Source: an uncultured Flavobacteriales bacterium (GTDB taxonomy: Bacteria; Bacteroidota; Bacteroidia; Flavobacteriales_D; CAJJDF01). From it: a DNA stretch of 33,123 bases. The notes below the pieces were generated by a model, which did not search any database, had not been told where the DNA came from, and saw only the letters and a program-made list of their open reading frames with translations. Below are positions 25,665 through 32,866 of this stretch, in pieces (positions within the stretch are counted from its first letter, which is position 1; each line of letters starts with the position of its first letter). The stretch spans positions 1 to 33,123 of the forward strand of contig CAJJDF010000014.1 of the NCBI GenBank assembly GCA_905182785.1, read 5' to 3'. A program made the position numbers and the translations under genes.

Positions 25665-26462
25665 ATGAATAGAATAAAGCATATACAAAATGAAATTTCT
25701 GAATTAAGAAATCAATTACAGAACCACAAAATCTATAAAAATTTAAGCAACATAGACGACATAAAAAAATTCATGGAAAATCATGTATTTGCAGTTTGGG
25801 ATTTTATGTCACTTCTAAAAAATCTTCAAATAAATTTGACCAAAGTTGAAACGCCTTGGACTCCCCCAAAAAATCCAACATTATCAAGGTTTATAAATGA
25901 AATCGTTCACGGAGAAGAAAGTGATATTAATGAAATAGGCGAACCAAAAAGTCACTTTGAAATGTACTTGGATGCAATGTCTCAAATAAATGCAAATACA
26001 AATGAAATCAATAAATTTATAAAACTTATTGAAGCAGGAAATTCAATCGCCTTTTCATTAAATGAAATTAATCTGGATAAAAGAGTAGCCGATTTTGTTG
26101 AATTTTCGTTTTCAATTATTGAAACGAATAAGCCACATCTTGTTGCTTCTGCATTTACTTTTGGACGAGAAGATGTTATTCCAGATATGTTTATAGAAAT
26201 TCTAAAAAACTCAAACTCTGAAAACAACTCTTACAACAAACTAACCTACTATCTAGAGCGCCATATCGAATTGGATGGAGATGAGCATGGACCACTCTCA
26301 CTCAAAATGATTTCAGAGCTCTGTAAAGATGATGACCTAAAATGGAACGAAGTATTGACTGTTGCTAAGCAATCTTTAGAAAAAAGAGTTGCACTTTGGG
26401 ATGCTATTAGTGATTTAATTCAAAATAAAAATACGGCTCACAAAACATTTTACAGTTCATAA
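25665..26462 (+). CDS. DUF3050 family protein, heme-oxygenase-like fold
   Basis: A 265-residue all-helical protein matching DUF3050. The conserved blocks are [20 protein letters not shown] (36-55), [13 protein letters not shown] (75-87), [10 protein letters not shown] (96-105), [10 protein letters not shown] (164-173) and [20 protein letters not shown] (196-215). As I recall, the family belongs to the heme-oxygenase/TenA-like superfamily. The conserved acidic/His residues (H40, E84/E85, H97, E169, H200, D204, H208) are arranged much like metal ligands of heme-oxygenase-like diiron oxygenases, though the HxxxDxxxH spacing differs by one residue from the HxxxDxxH I know. No substrate is known. 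An AGGAG site lies about 15 nt before the ATG. It starts a plus-strand run of small membrane-protein genes. Confidence 0.82.
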   Translation: MNRIKHIQNEISELRNQLQNHKIYKNLSNIDDIKKFMENHVFAVWDFMSLLKNLQINLTKVETPWTPPKNPTLSRFINEIVHGEESDINEIGEPKSHFEMYLDAMSQINANTNEINKFIKLIEAGNSIAFSLNEINLDKRVADFVEFSFSIIETNKPHLVASAFTFGREDVIPDMFIEILKNSNSENNSYNKLTYYLERHIELDGDEHGPLSLKMISELCKDDDLKWNEVLTVAKQSLEKRVALWDAISDLIQNKNTAHKTFYSS

Positions 26463-26550
26463 ACCGATTAATTACACCTAAAAACAAGTACAAATAAAAA
26501 TAAAAAAACACTAATTCTAAAATTAATTAAGTACTTTAATAAAAAATAAC

Positions 26551-26736
26551 ATGTTTAAAAAATTTACACTCACAGACAAACTACTCTTTCTTGCCGCTAT
26601 ATTATCTTTGATTTTTTCAGAAATACTCTATTTTCAAGGAGAAAAAGCAGATGGAACTTTTCTTGGAATATGGGTGCCCTCAATATTAGCATTTGGAATT
26701 TATCTAAAACTAATTAATAACACAAAAAATGACTGA
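26551..26736 (+). CDS. small two-helix membrane protein
   Basis: A 61-residue protein with two predicted helices (about 11-28 and 37-54) and short charged ends. The pattern TLTDKLLFLAAILSL, then GTFLGIWVPSILAFG, resembles a conserved short membrane-protein family I have seen in other bacteria but cannot name. The last codons overlap the start of the 29-residue gene by 8 nt, which points to translational coupling. It lies 88 nt after the DUF3050 gene. Confidence 0.7.
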   Translation: MFKKFTLTDKLLFLAAILSLIFSEILYFQGEKADGTFLGIWVPSILAFGIYLKLINNTKND

Positions 26737-26818
26737 TTTAATACCCTACTTCGCAGGTTTAATAACTATCCTTTTTGGCTGCGGTTTTTTCTTGGCAATT
26801 AGAGAATCTAAAAAGTAA
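26729..26818 (+). CDS. 29-residue single-helix membrane microprotein
   Basis: A 30-codon frame (including stop) starts at ATG 26729, inside the end of the preceding gene (ATGACTGA overlap). It encodes one hydrophobic helix (about residues 5-24, DLIPYFAGLITILFGCGFFL) and a charged C-terminus (RESKK). The overlap, the clean transmembrane segment and the positively charged cytoplasmic tail make it resemble regulatory microproteins such as KdpF or CydX, although no sequence relationship is claimed. It is probably a partner of the 61-residue protein. Confidence 0.55.
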   Translation: MTDLIPYFAGLITILFGCGFFLAIRESKK

Positions 26819-26899
26819 ACCAAATAGTAATCTAACGCAAAAAATCTTTAATTAAACAAAGGCCAAAATTCGAAAAAAAGCCACATAAATATTAATAAA

Positions 26900-27238
26900 A
26901 TGGAAGAACTTACACTACTAATACAGTTTATTATAGCTATTTCTGTTGCTTACGTATGGATTTTTAGGTTTCACAATGTTCTTAGAGAGTTTGAAGAATT
27001 CGGATTAAGTAACATAACTAGAAATTTTGTAGGAGCAACTAAAATCTCTTTAGCAACATTGCTTGTTGTAGGTGTCTGGGTGTCTTCCCTAGTTTTTATA
27101 CCAGCTGTTCTTATGGGTCTATTTATGGTAGCTGCTCAATACTTTCACTTCAAACAAAAGAATCCTTTTATTAAACACCTTCCTTCTCTCATTCTTTTAA
27201 TTCTATCTGCTTTTGTTGCATTCGTATCTTTACCATAA
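26900..27238 (+). CDS. DoxX-like membrane protein (copy 1)
   Basis: A 112-residue protein with four predicted helices (about 5-22, 49-66, 67-83, 94-111). It has the DoxX-like loop FHNVLREFEEFGLSNITRNFVGATKI. Members are small quinone- or redox-associated membrane proteins of poorly defined function. The next gene, 6 nt downstream, encodes a protein of identical length and the same layout, including an aligned EFxxFGL, so this is a tandem duplicate pair. It is probably co-transcribed with that gene. Confidence 0.75.
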   Translation: MEELTLLIQFIIAISVAYVWIFRFHNVLREFEEFGLSNITRNFVGATKISLATLLVVGVWVSSLVFIPAVLMGLFMVAAQYFHFKQKNPFIKHLPSLILLILSAFVAFVSLP

Positions 27239-27244
27239 TTTAAT

Positions 27245-27583
27245 ATGGACATAGATAAAATATTAATCCTACTCTCCAGTTTGTCCTTTTTCGGTTATAC
27301 CCTATCCTACCTTATTTCGTCTAATATGAAAAAGGAATTCAAACGGTTTGGCTTAGAGAAATTTGCACCAATAATAATGGTATCACAGTTTGTGGGAGCT
27401 TCAGGCTTAATTATAGGGCTTAAGTTTAATCTAATTTTAACGATTTCATCTTTTGGCCTAGCATTTCTTATGCTAGCAGGATTTACAGTAAGAATGAAAA
27501 TAAAAGATAGCTTTTGGATTTCCTTACCCGCATTGTTTTATATGGGATTAAACACTTACATCTTTTTGTCGTCAATAAATTAA
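27245..27583 (+). CDS. DoxX-like membrane protein (copy 2)
   Basis: A 112-residue protein with four predicted helices (about 5-24, 43-60, 63-81, 91-110). The loop EFKRFGLEKFAPIIMVSQFVGASGL aligns with the EFEEFGL-FVGATK loop of the preceding protein. The two are diverged paralogues sharing length and topology, and may form a heterodimer. The ATG is 6 nt after the stop of copy 1. The function is not established. Confidence 0.75.
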   Translation: MDIDKILILLSSLSFFGYTLSYLISSNMKKEFKRFGLEKFAPIIMVSQFVGASGLIIGLKFNLILTISSFGLAFLMLAGFTVRMKIKDSFWISLPALFYMGLNTYIFLSSIN

Positions 27584-27635
27584 TCAACTATTATTGAGAA
27601 AAAAAAGAATTCGAAAACAGATATGATTTATTAAA

Positions 27636-28238
27636 ATGGATTTATTTAACCCCAATCCAACCTCAAGTATTCTACCCTTTGATGGAGAGGTAAATTATTA
27701 TGGAAAAATACTGAGTCAGGAAAAAGCTCAATATTATTTCAACCAATTATTAAACACTATTGATTGGACTAATGACAAAGCTATCCTTTTTGGAAAATTA
27801 ATTATTACCAAGCGAAAAGTAGCTTGGTATGGCGACAAACCATTTGACTATACTTATTCCAAAACAACTAAATCAGCTTTACCCTGGACCAAAGAACTGC
27901 TCGAGGTAAAAGAAATCATAGAAAATAAGACAGGAGAAACTTTTAACTCTTGTTTACTTAATCTTTACCATACTGGAGAAGAAGGAATGGGCTGGCACAG
28001 TGATGGAGAAAAAGATTTAAAAAAGAATGGAGCGATAGCATCATTAAGTTTGGGAGCTGAACGTAAATTTGCTTTTAAACACAAAGCTACACAACAAACA
28101 ATATCTGTTTTACTAGAAAAAGGAAGCTTATTAGAAATGAAAGGAATAACACAAGAAAATTGGCTACACAGGTTACCTCCTACTAAAAAAGTAAAAATTC
28201 CAAGAATAAATCTGACTTTTAGAACAATTGAAGACTAA
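27636..28238 (+). CDS. AlkB-type 2-oxoglutarate/Fe(II) dioxygenase
   Basis: A 200-residue DNA/RNA repair dioxygenase that removes N-alkyl lesions (1-methyladenine, 3-methylcytosine) by oxidative demethylation. The layout is that of ALKBH2/ALKBH3-like bacterial AlkB. ILFGKLIITKRKVAWYGD is the nucleotide-recognition lid. The iron ligands are H121 and D123 in GWHSDGEKD and H178 in WLHRLPPTKK. R190 and R196 in PRINLTFR bind 2-oxoglutarate. LLNLYHTGEEGMGWHSD is highly typical. There is no ada-like gene nearby. It lies 52 nt after the second DoxX-like gene and could be co-transcribed with it. Confidence 0.93.
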   Translation: MDLFNPNPTSSILPFDGEVNYYGKILSQEKAQYYFNQLLNTIDWTNDKAILFGKLIITKRKVAWYGDKPFDYTYSKTTKSALPWTKELLEVKEIIENKTGETFNSCLLNLYHTGEEGMGWHSDGEKDLKKNGAIASLSLGAERKFAFKHKATQQTISVLLEKGSLLEMKGITQENWLHRLPPTKKVKIPRINLTFRTIED

Positions 28239-28264
28239 GCAAGGATAAAAACTCTAATTATGAT

Positions 28265-28299
28265 ACTCAACTATAGTTTATTGCAACAGACTGTTGAGT
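28265..28299. other. mutually exclusive hairpins after alkB
   Basis: ACTCAAC (28265-28271) can pair with GTTGAGT (28293-28299), while CAACA (28284-28288) can instead pair with TGTTG (28292-28296). The two hairpins compete for the same right arm. There is no T-tract, and the function is unknown. Confidence 0.3.
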
Positions 28300-28365
28300 T
28301 AGGTAAAAAAATTAGACGTTAGGAAAAAATTAAAAATGCAGTTTGATTTGAAATGTATTTTCATA

Positions 28366-28395
28366 AAAAAAGCAACCATTTCTGGTTGCTTTTTA
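28366..28395. terminator. bidirectional terminator between alkB and proteorhodopsin
   Basis: The stem AAAAAAGCAACCA/TGGTTGCTTTTT with loop TTCT (core 28371-28378 with 28383-28390, extended by A/T pairs) carries T-runs on either strand. It lies about 22 nt after the proteorhodopsin stop and serves both convergent genes. Confidence 0.9.
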
Positions 28396-28416
28396 TTACC
28401 TATATATTATTATTAA

Positions 28417-29187
28417 TTAAGCACTCACTGCACTCTTTTTAACTGCTAATGCATAAATAACTAACCCAAATCCAATTTTATTAATTGCATCAGCTATGTT
28501 ATATAATACATCCATGTTTAATCCAAGGTCTCCCATGAAAGAATACCATTGTCCATCTGCTGTACCTACTAAATATCCTAAAGGATAAATAATCCATCCA
28601 ACTAATACGAACCAGCAAAGAACTTTATGCGCAGCTAATACATCACCTCCTGCTTCTTTTGCTAATTTAGCAGCTCCACCTAGCCATATTTCGTAAACGA
28701 TTGCAAAATATGCTGCTGCAGAAAAGAATCCCCAAAGTGCTGCACTACCAGTATAAACAGCTTCTCCTAAATAACCTGTCACTAACATAATAACTGAAAG
28801 TACAATCATTTTAGTCAGTAACGACTTTTTAGCTCCTGCTACTTTTAAAATCAAATAAAATTCAACACACATTAATGGAACTGTTAGGATCCAATCTACA
28901 TAACGAAAGAAAACGGGCGAATCGCCTGTAACTTTTCCTGCTTCGTCAAGCACAACACTTGCCGACCAGTAATCTCTCATGTACATATAATGTACTGCTG
29001 CGATAAATGTAATTAAACCTGAAACTAAGACAGAAGTTCTCCATTTCTTGTCAAATTGGTTTAAAGATAAAAAGAAGAAGGCAGCAGCTGCCATCATTGC
29101 CATACACCCAATAAAGAATGTAAATCCTACGTAATCATTGGCATACATAGTGTTTGAACTCAATAAGCTCATTGTTAAATTTTCCAT
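28417..29187 (-). CDS. proteorhodopsin, light-driven proton pump (green-type)
   Basis: A 256-residue seven-helix retinal protein that pumps protons outward when lit, giving a proton gradient. The helix-C motif RYVDWILTVPLMCVE holds the proton acceptor D98, T102 and donor E109: the 'DTE' set of proton pumps, not the NDQ sodium or NTQ chloride sets. M106 sits at the spectral-tuning site (105 in SAR86 proteorhodopsin), which predicts green absorption. H66 in VHYMYMRD partners the acceptor, and the retinal lysine is K237 in INKIGFG. G153 aligns with the carotenoid-fenestration position of xanthorhodopsin. The loop between helices B and C is about 10 residues longer than in SAR86. Retinal-synthesis genes (blh, crt) are not in the window. 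It is monocistronic with its own terminator. Confidence 0.97.
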   Translation of the reverse strand: MENLTMSLLSSNTMYANDYVGFTFFIGCMAMMAAAAFFFLSLNQFDKKWRTSVLVSGLITFIAAVHYMYMRDYWSASVVLDEAGKVTGDSPVFFRYVDWILTVPLMCVEFYLILKVAGAKKSLLTKMIVLSVIMLVTGYLGEAVYTGSAALWGFFSAAAYFAIVYEIWLGGAAKLAKEAGGDVLAAHKVLCWFVLVGWIIYPLGYLVGTADGQWYSFMGDLGLNMDVLYNIADAINKIGFGLVIYALAVKKSAVSA

Positions 29188-29219
29188 AATTTTTATAGTT
29201 TAATTGGTTTTTTGTTCAA

Positions 29220-29227
29220 CTAATGTA
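29220..29227 (-). promoter_or_regulatory. possible -7 element of proteorhodopsin
   Basis: On the minus strand, TACATTAG is one base from TAnnTTTG. TTG triplets lie 13 and 16 nt upstream, shorter than usual spacing, so this is weak. No Shine-Dalgarno site precedes the ATG at 29187. Confidence 0.25.
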
Positions 29228-29408
29228 CTAAAAAATTGAACAACAACTACTTTTTTTGATTGTTTTTTTTAATGCACATTTAAAAAAATCATGAAAATAT
29301 AAATATTAACAAATAATGAGGTTATTAATTAGAAGAAAAAAGAGGCTAAATAAACTTCCTTATCTTAGATCAGAAAGAAAGAGTTTTAATAGGTACAGCA
29401 AAAAAAAA

Positions 29409-29858
29409 TCACTCCTTCCTCAAAGCTTCCCAAACCAAATTAGACTCAAATCCTTTTTGAATTAAAAAAGCAGCTATTTTACCCTTCTTTTTAAATTCAT
29501 TTTCTTCTTCCACCTCTCTCTCTTTTCGTTCTAGCCAGTAGTGTAAAGTTTCAAAATATTCGGTTTCATCAATTTCTTGCATTCCTTTTTTAATGCAATA
29601 ATCAGAAATGTGTTTTTGTTTCAAATGAGATTTTATCTTCACTCTCCCCCATCTTTTTATTCTAAATTTTCCTGAGACAAAAGCTTGAGCAAAACGCTCT
29701 TCATTCAAAAAATCATCTTGAATAAGTGCGATCAAAACTTGATCTACTTCGTTTTTGTACAATCCTAATTTATATAATTTATCCACCACCTCCTTATGAC
29801 TACGCTCTTGGTAGGCACAATATTTCTTCAGCTTTTCGGTAGCGATTGATGCGGTCAT
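29409..29858 (-). CDS. recX: regulatory protein RecX
   Basis: A 149-residue cytosolic protein that binds RecA filaments and usually inhibits recombinase and coprotease activity. It is all-helical with RecX-type three-helix repeats: YCAYQERSHKEVVDKLYKLG, ALIQDDFLNEERFAQAFVSGKFRIKRWGRVKIKSHLKQKHIS, and a degenerate third repeat near the C-terminus (KKGKIAAFLIQKGFESNLVWEALR). recA is not in the window. The gene diverges from the DegT-family aminotransferase gene across 94 nt, and the 221-nt gap downstream towards proteorhodopsin contains no gene. Confidence 0.9.
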   Translation of the reverse strand: MTASIATEKLKKYCAYQERSHKEVVDKLYKLGLYKNEVDQVLIALIQDDFLNEERFAQAFVSGKFRIKRWGRVKIKSHLKQKHISDYCIKKGMQEIDETEYFETLHYWLERKEREVEEENEFKKKGKIAAFLIQKGFESNLVWEALRKE

Positions 29859-29952
29859 TTAAATGAAGTTAAATTTTATTAAATAATGGTTCTTTTACAT
29901 TTTTCATTAAAAATAAATTCTTACTTTTAAGTACTAAACTTTACAATAATAA

Positions 29953-31164
29953 ATGATTCCATTTTCACCACCAAGAATAGACCAAAAAATAATTGATGAA
30001 GTTGTTGACACCCTAAAATCGGGATGGATAACAACTGGGCCAAAAACCTTGAAATTTGAAAACAACTTAACCGAATATTGTGGCAACAAAGCTACGGTTT
30101 GTGTAAGTGCTGCAACTCCTGGTATTTCTCTACTATTGAGCTGGCTAGGGATAGGCGAAGGAGATGAAGTTATCATCCCCTCTTACACCTATTGCGCTAC
30201 AGGAAATGTGGTAGTTCACAGTGGAGCCAAATTGATAATGGTAGATGTTAATGAAGAGGATTTTAATATCAATATTCAAAAAATAAAAGAAGCCGTTACT
30301 GCCAAAACAAAAGTAATAATGCCAGTAGATATTGGAGGTTTTCCTTGCGACTATGACGAAATATTTGATTTTATAAATAGTCCAGCCATAAAATCTCAGT
30401 ATTCTCCATCCAATTCAATTCAAGAAAAAATGGGAAGAATTGCTGTGATTTCAGATTCTGCTCACAGTATTGGAGCTCGCTACAAAGGCAAAAAATCAGG
30501 AGCCATTGCCGATATCTCTATCTTTTCTTTTCATGCCGTAAAAAATCTTTCTACAGCCGAAGGGGGTGCTATTGCACTTAACTTACCCCCTCCTTTTGAT
30601 AACGAAGAAGTGAGAAAAAAACTAAAAACCATGACACTTCATGGACAAAGTAAAGATGCTTTTAGTAAAATGCAAGTAGGCGCTTGGAAATATGATGTAA
30701 TAGAGTCGGGATTCAAATGCAACATGACAGACATACAAGCTTCAATGGGATTAGTAGAACTCGCTAGATACGGAGAAAACCTTGCCAGAAGAAAAGAAAT
30801 AATGGAGGCTTACCACAAAGGGTTTGAAAACTTAGAATGGGCAAAAGTTCCTGTATTTGAAAACAAAGATAAAACGGGTTCTTTCCACTTGTATTTGTTT
30901 AGAATAAACAACATCACAGAAGAGCAGAGAGACGAAATTATTCGAGAAATCTCTAAATATGAAGTTGCAGTAAACGTGCATTATATGCCAATCCCTATGC
31001 TTACTGCTTTCAAGAAAAACTTTGATATCAAGGACTTTCCGCAGACTTTCAAAAACTATGCTTGTGAAATAACTTTACCTGTTTATTTCACCTTGACAGA
31101 CGAACAAGTGCAAACCGTAATTGAAACGGTTAAAAAATCTGTAACTACTGTTTTAAATAAATAA
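29953..31164 (+). CDS. DegT/DnrJ/EryC1/StrS family PLP-dependent aminotransferase
   Basis: A 403-residue fold-type I aminotransferase of the sugar-aminotransferase group, which makes amino sugars for LPS, capsule or glycoprotein. The N-terminus IPFSPPRIDQKIIDEVVDTLKSGWITTGP is typical. PLP contacts are D168 in VISDSAHSIGARYKGKKSG, and the internal aldimine lysine is K197 in FSFHAVKNLSTAEGG. The substrate cannot be chosen from sequence: 4-amino-4-deoxy or 3-amino sugars are both possible, and there are no sugar-nucleotide genes next to it. It is probably monocistronic, followed by a 79-nt gap. Confidence 0.9.
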   Translation: MIPFSPPRIDQKIIDEVVDTLKSGWITTGPKTLKFENNLTEYCGNKATVCVSAATPGISLLLSWLGIGEGDEVIIPSYTYCATGNVVVHSGAKLIMVDVNEEDFNINIQKIKEAVTAKTKVIMPVDIGGFPCDYDEIFDFINSPAIKSQYSPSNSIQEKMGRIAVISDSAHSIGARYKGKKSGAIADISIFSFHAVKNLSTAEGGAIALNLPPPFDNEEVRKKLKTMTLHGQSKDAFSKMQVGAWKYDVIESGFKCNMTDIQASMGLVELARYGENLARRKEIMEAYHKGFENLEWAKVPVFENKDKTGSFHLYLFRINNITEEQRDEIIREISKYEVAVNVHYMPIPMLTAFKKNFDIKDFPQTFKNYACEITLPVYFTLTDEQVQTVIETVKKSVTTVLNK

Positions 31165-31243
31165 ACGACCACTTTGGCAGTAAATTCCAAATTCTAAAAA
31201 AACCTTCTGACTTTATACTCTTTCAGAAAATAAACAATAAATT

Positions 31244-32866
31244 ATGAAATTATATATCCTATTTATAACTTTTATAGTTCTAATTTCAAATCAAGGGTTT
31301 TCTCAAAAAAATGATGTTTCAGAATTTAAACAAAATCATGTAAACTGGCATTTGAAAAATATTAGCAGCTCAGTAATGGGAACTAATACTCAAAAAGCTT
31401 ATGACGAAATCATTATAAATAAAACCTCGAAGAAGAAAATAATAGTAGCTGTTATTGATGCTGGTGTTGATATTTACCACGAAGATTTGAAAGAAAACAT
31501 CTGGACCAATACTAATGAGATAAAAGGAAACGGAATAGATGACGATAAAAACGGATACATTGATGACGTTCACGGATGGAATTTTCTTGGGAACTCGAAA
31601 GGAGAAAATATTGGCAGAGCAACTTTAGAAAAAACAAGATTATTAAGAGAATTAACTGTAAAATATGGAAGCGGAGTTGAGTTTTTAATTAATGACAAAA
31701 GCAAAGCAGAAAGTGCTTTATACAAAAAACTAAAAGCCGAAATTGACGCAGAGCTTAAAGAAGTAAATGAAATGCTTCTAAACATACAAGCAATCAAAGA
31801 AAATATTAAAAATACTTACGCTTACCTTTCTCAACTATCTGGACAACCAATTAATTCACATGAAGATGTGAAAAATTTGAACCCTGCAGACAAACAGCAA
31901 AAGAAAATAAGAAGAAAGCTAATCTTATACTCCAAAATGGGGTTGACAAAAAAAGCAATGGAGGATTATTACAATCAGCTAAAAGACCAAAAAGAAGCCA
32001 ACTTGAATGTTAATTTTAATCCTAGAAAAGATATTATTGGAGATGATTTATCAAACTTGGCTGACAATAATTATGGAAATCCTAATGTGATTGGACCTGA
32101 TGCTTTTCACGGAACATTTTGTGCTGGAATAATTGGCGCAAGCATCAATAACAAAAAAGGAATAAATGGTGTAGCCAATAATGTATTAATTATGCCAATA
32201 AGAGCAGTTCCTAATGGAGACGAATACGACAAAGATGTGGCGCTTGCAATTAGGTATGCAGTCGATAATGGCGCACAGGTAATAAACATGAGTTTTGGAA
32301 AATCTTATTCTGCCAACAAAGAATTAGTAGATGATGCTTTTGCTTATGCAGAAAAAAATGACGTTTTATTAGTGCAAGCCGCAGGAAACTCTAACGAAAA
32401 CATTGATATCAAACCCAATTTTCCTTCTGACTCTTTGAATAACGGGAGAAAAGTAGCCAATCACATTTGTGTGGGCGCTTCTACTATATCAACAAAGAAA
32501 AGATTGCCAGCTGGATTTTCTAACTATGGAAACAGAACGGTAGATATTTTTGCCCCTGGATTAGATATTGTTTCCACTACTATTGAAAGCCTTTACGAAA
32601 TCTCGCAAGGAACTAGTTTTTCTGCCCCAGTTGTTTCTGGAGTTGCAGCACTTCTTTGGAGTTATTATCCAGAATTAACTGCATTGCAGGTAAAAGAAAT
32701 AATAATGAAATCGGCTACTCCTTTAGGAAGAAAAAGAGTAAGAATCCCCGGAGATAAAAAGAAAACAAGATTCAGAGAATTATCTGTGAGTGATGGAGTG
32801 GTGAATACTTACAATGCTTTTATTATGGCAGAAGAAATGACTAACAAAGAAAATAATGAAAAATAA
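31244..32866 (+). CDS. exported subtilisin-like serine protease (S8 family)
   Basis: A 540-residue secreted peptidase with a signal peptide (1-20, ending QGFS-Q). The catalytic triad is D72 in AVIDAGVDIYH, H289 in FHGTFCAGIIGA and S458 in GTSFSAPVVSG; N381 in AAGNS is the oxyanion-hole residue. The D-to-H segment is about 217 residues, far longer than in subtilisin, and includes a helical, Lys/Glu-rich insert (about 125-250, probable coiled coil). There is a Ca-like DDDKNGYIDD stretch at 99-108. I see no T9SS sorting domain and no C-terminal extension, so it is likely periplasmic or exported by another route. The next gene starts 11 nt before its stop, so the two are coupled. Confidence 0.92.
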   Translation: MKLYILFITFIVLISNQGFSQKNDVSEFKQNHVNWHLKNISSSVMGTNTQKAYDEIIINKTSKKKIIVAVIDAGVDIYHEDLKENIWTNTNEIKGNGIDDDKNGYIDDVHGWNFLGNSKGENIGRATLEKTRLLRELTVKYGSGVEFLINDKSKAESALYKKLKAEIDAELKEVNEMLLNIQAIKENIKNTYAYLSQLSGQPINSHEDVKNLNPADKQQKKIRRKLILYSKMGLTKKAMEDYYNQLKDQKEANLNVNFNPRKDIIGDDLSNLADNNYGNPNVIGPDAFHGTFCAGIIGASINNKKGINGVANNVLIMPIRAVPNGDEYDKDVALAIRYAVDNGAQVINMSFGKSYSANKELVDDAFAYAEKNDVLLVQAAGNSNENIDIKPNFPSDSLNNGRKVANHICVGASTISTKKRLPAGFSNYGNRTVDIFAPGLDIVSTTIESLYEISQGTSFSAPVVSGVAALLWSYYPELTALQVKEIIMKSATPLGRKRVRIPGDKKKTRFRELSVSDGVVNTYNAFIMAEEMTNKENNEK

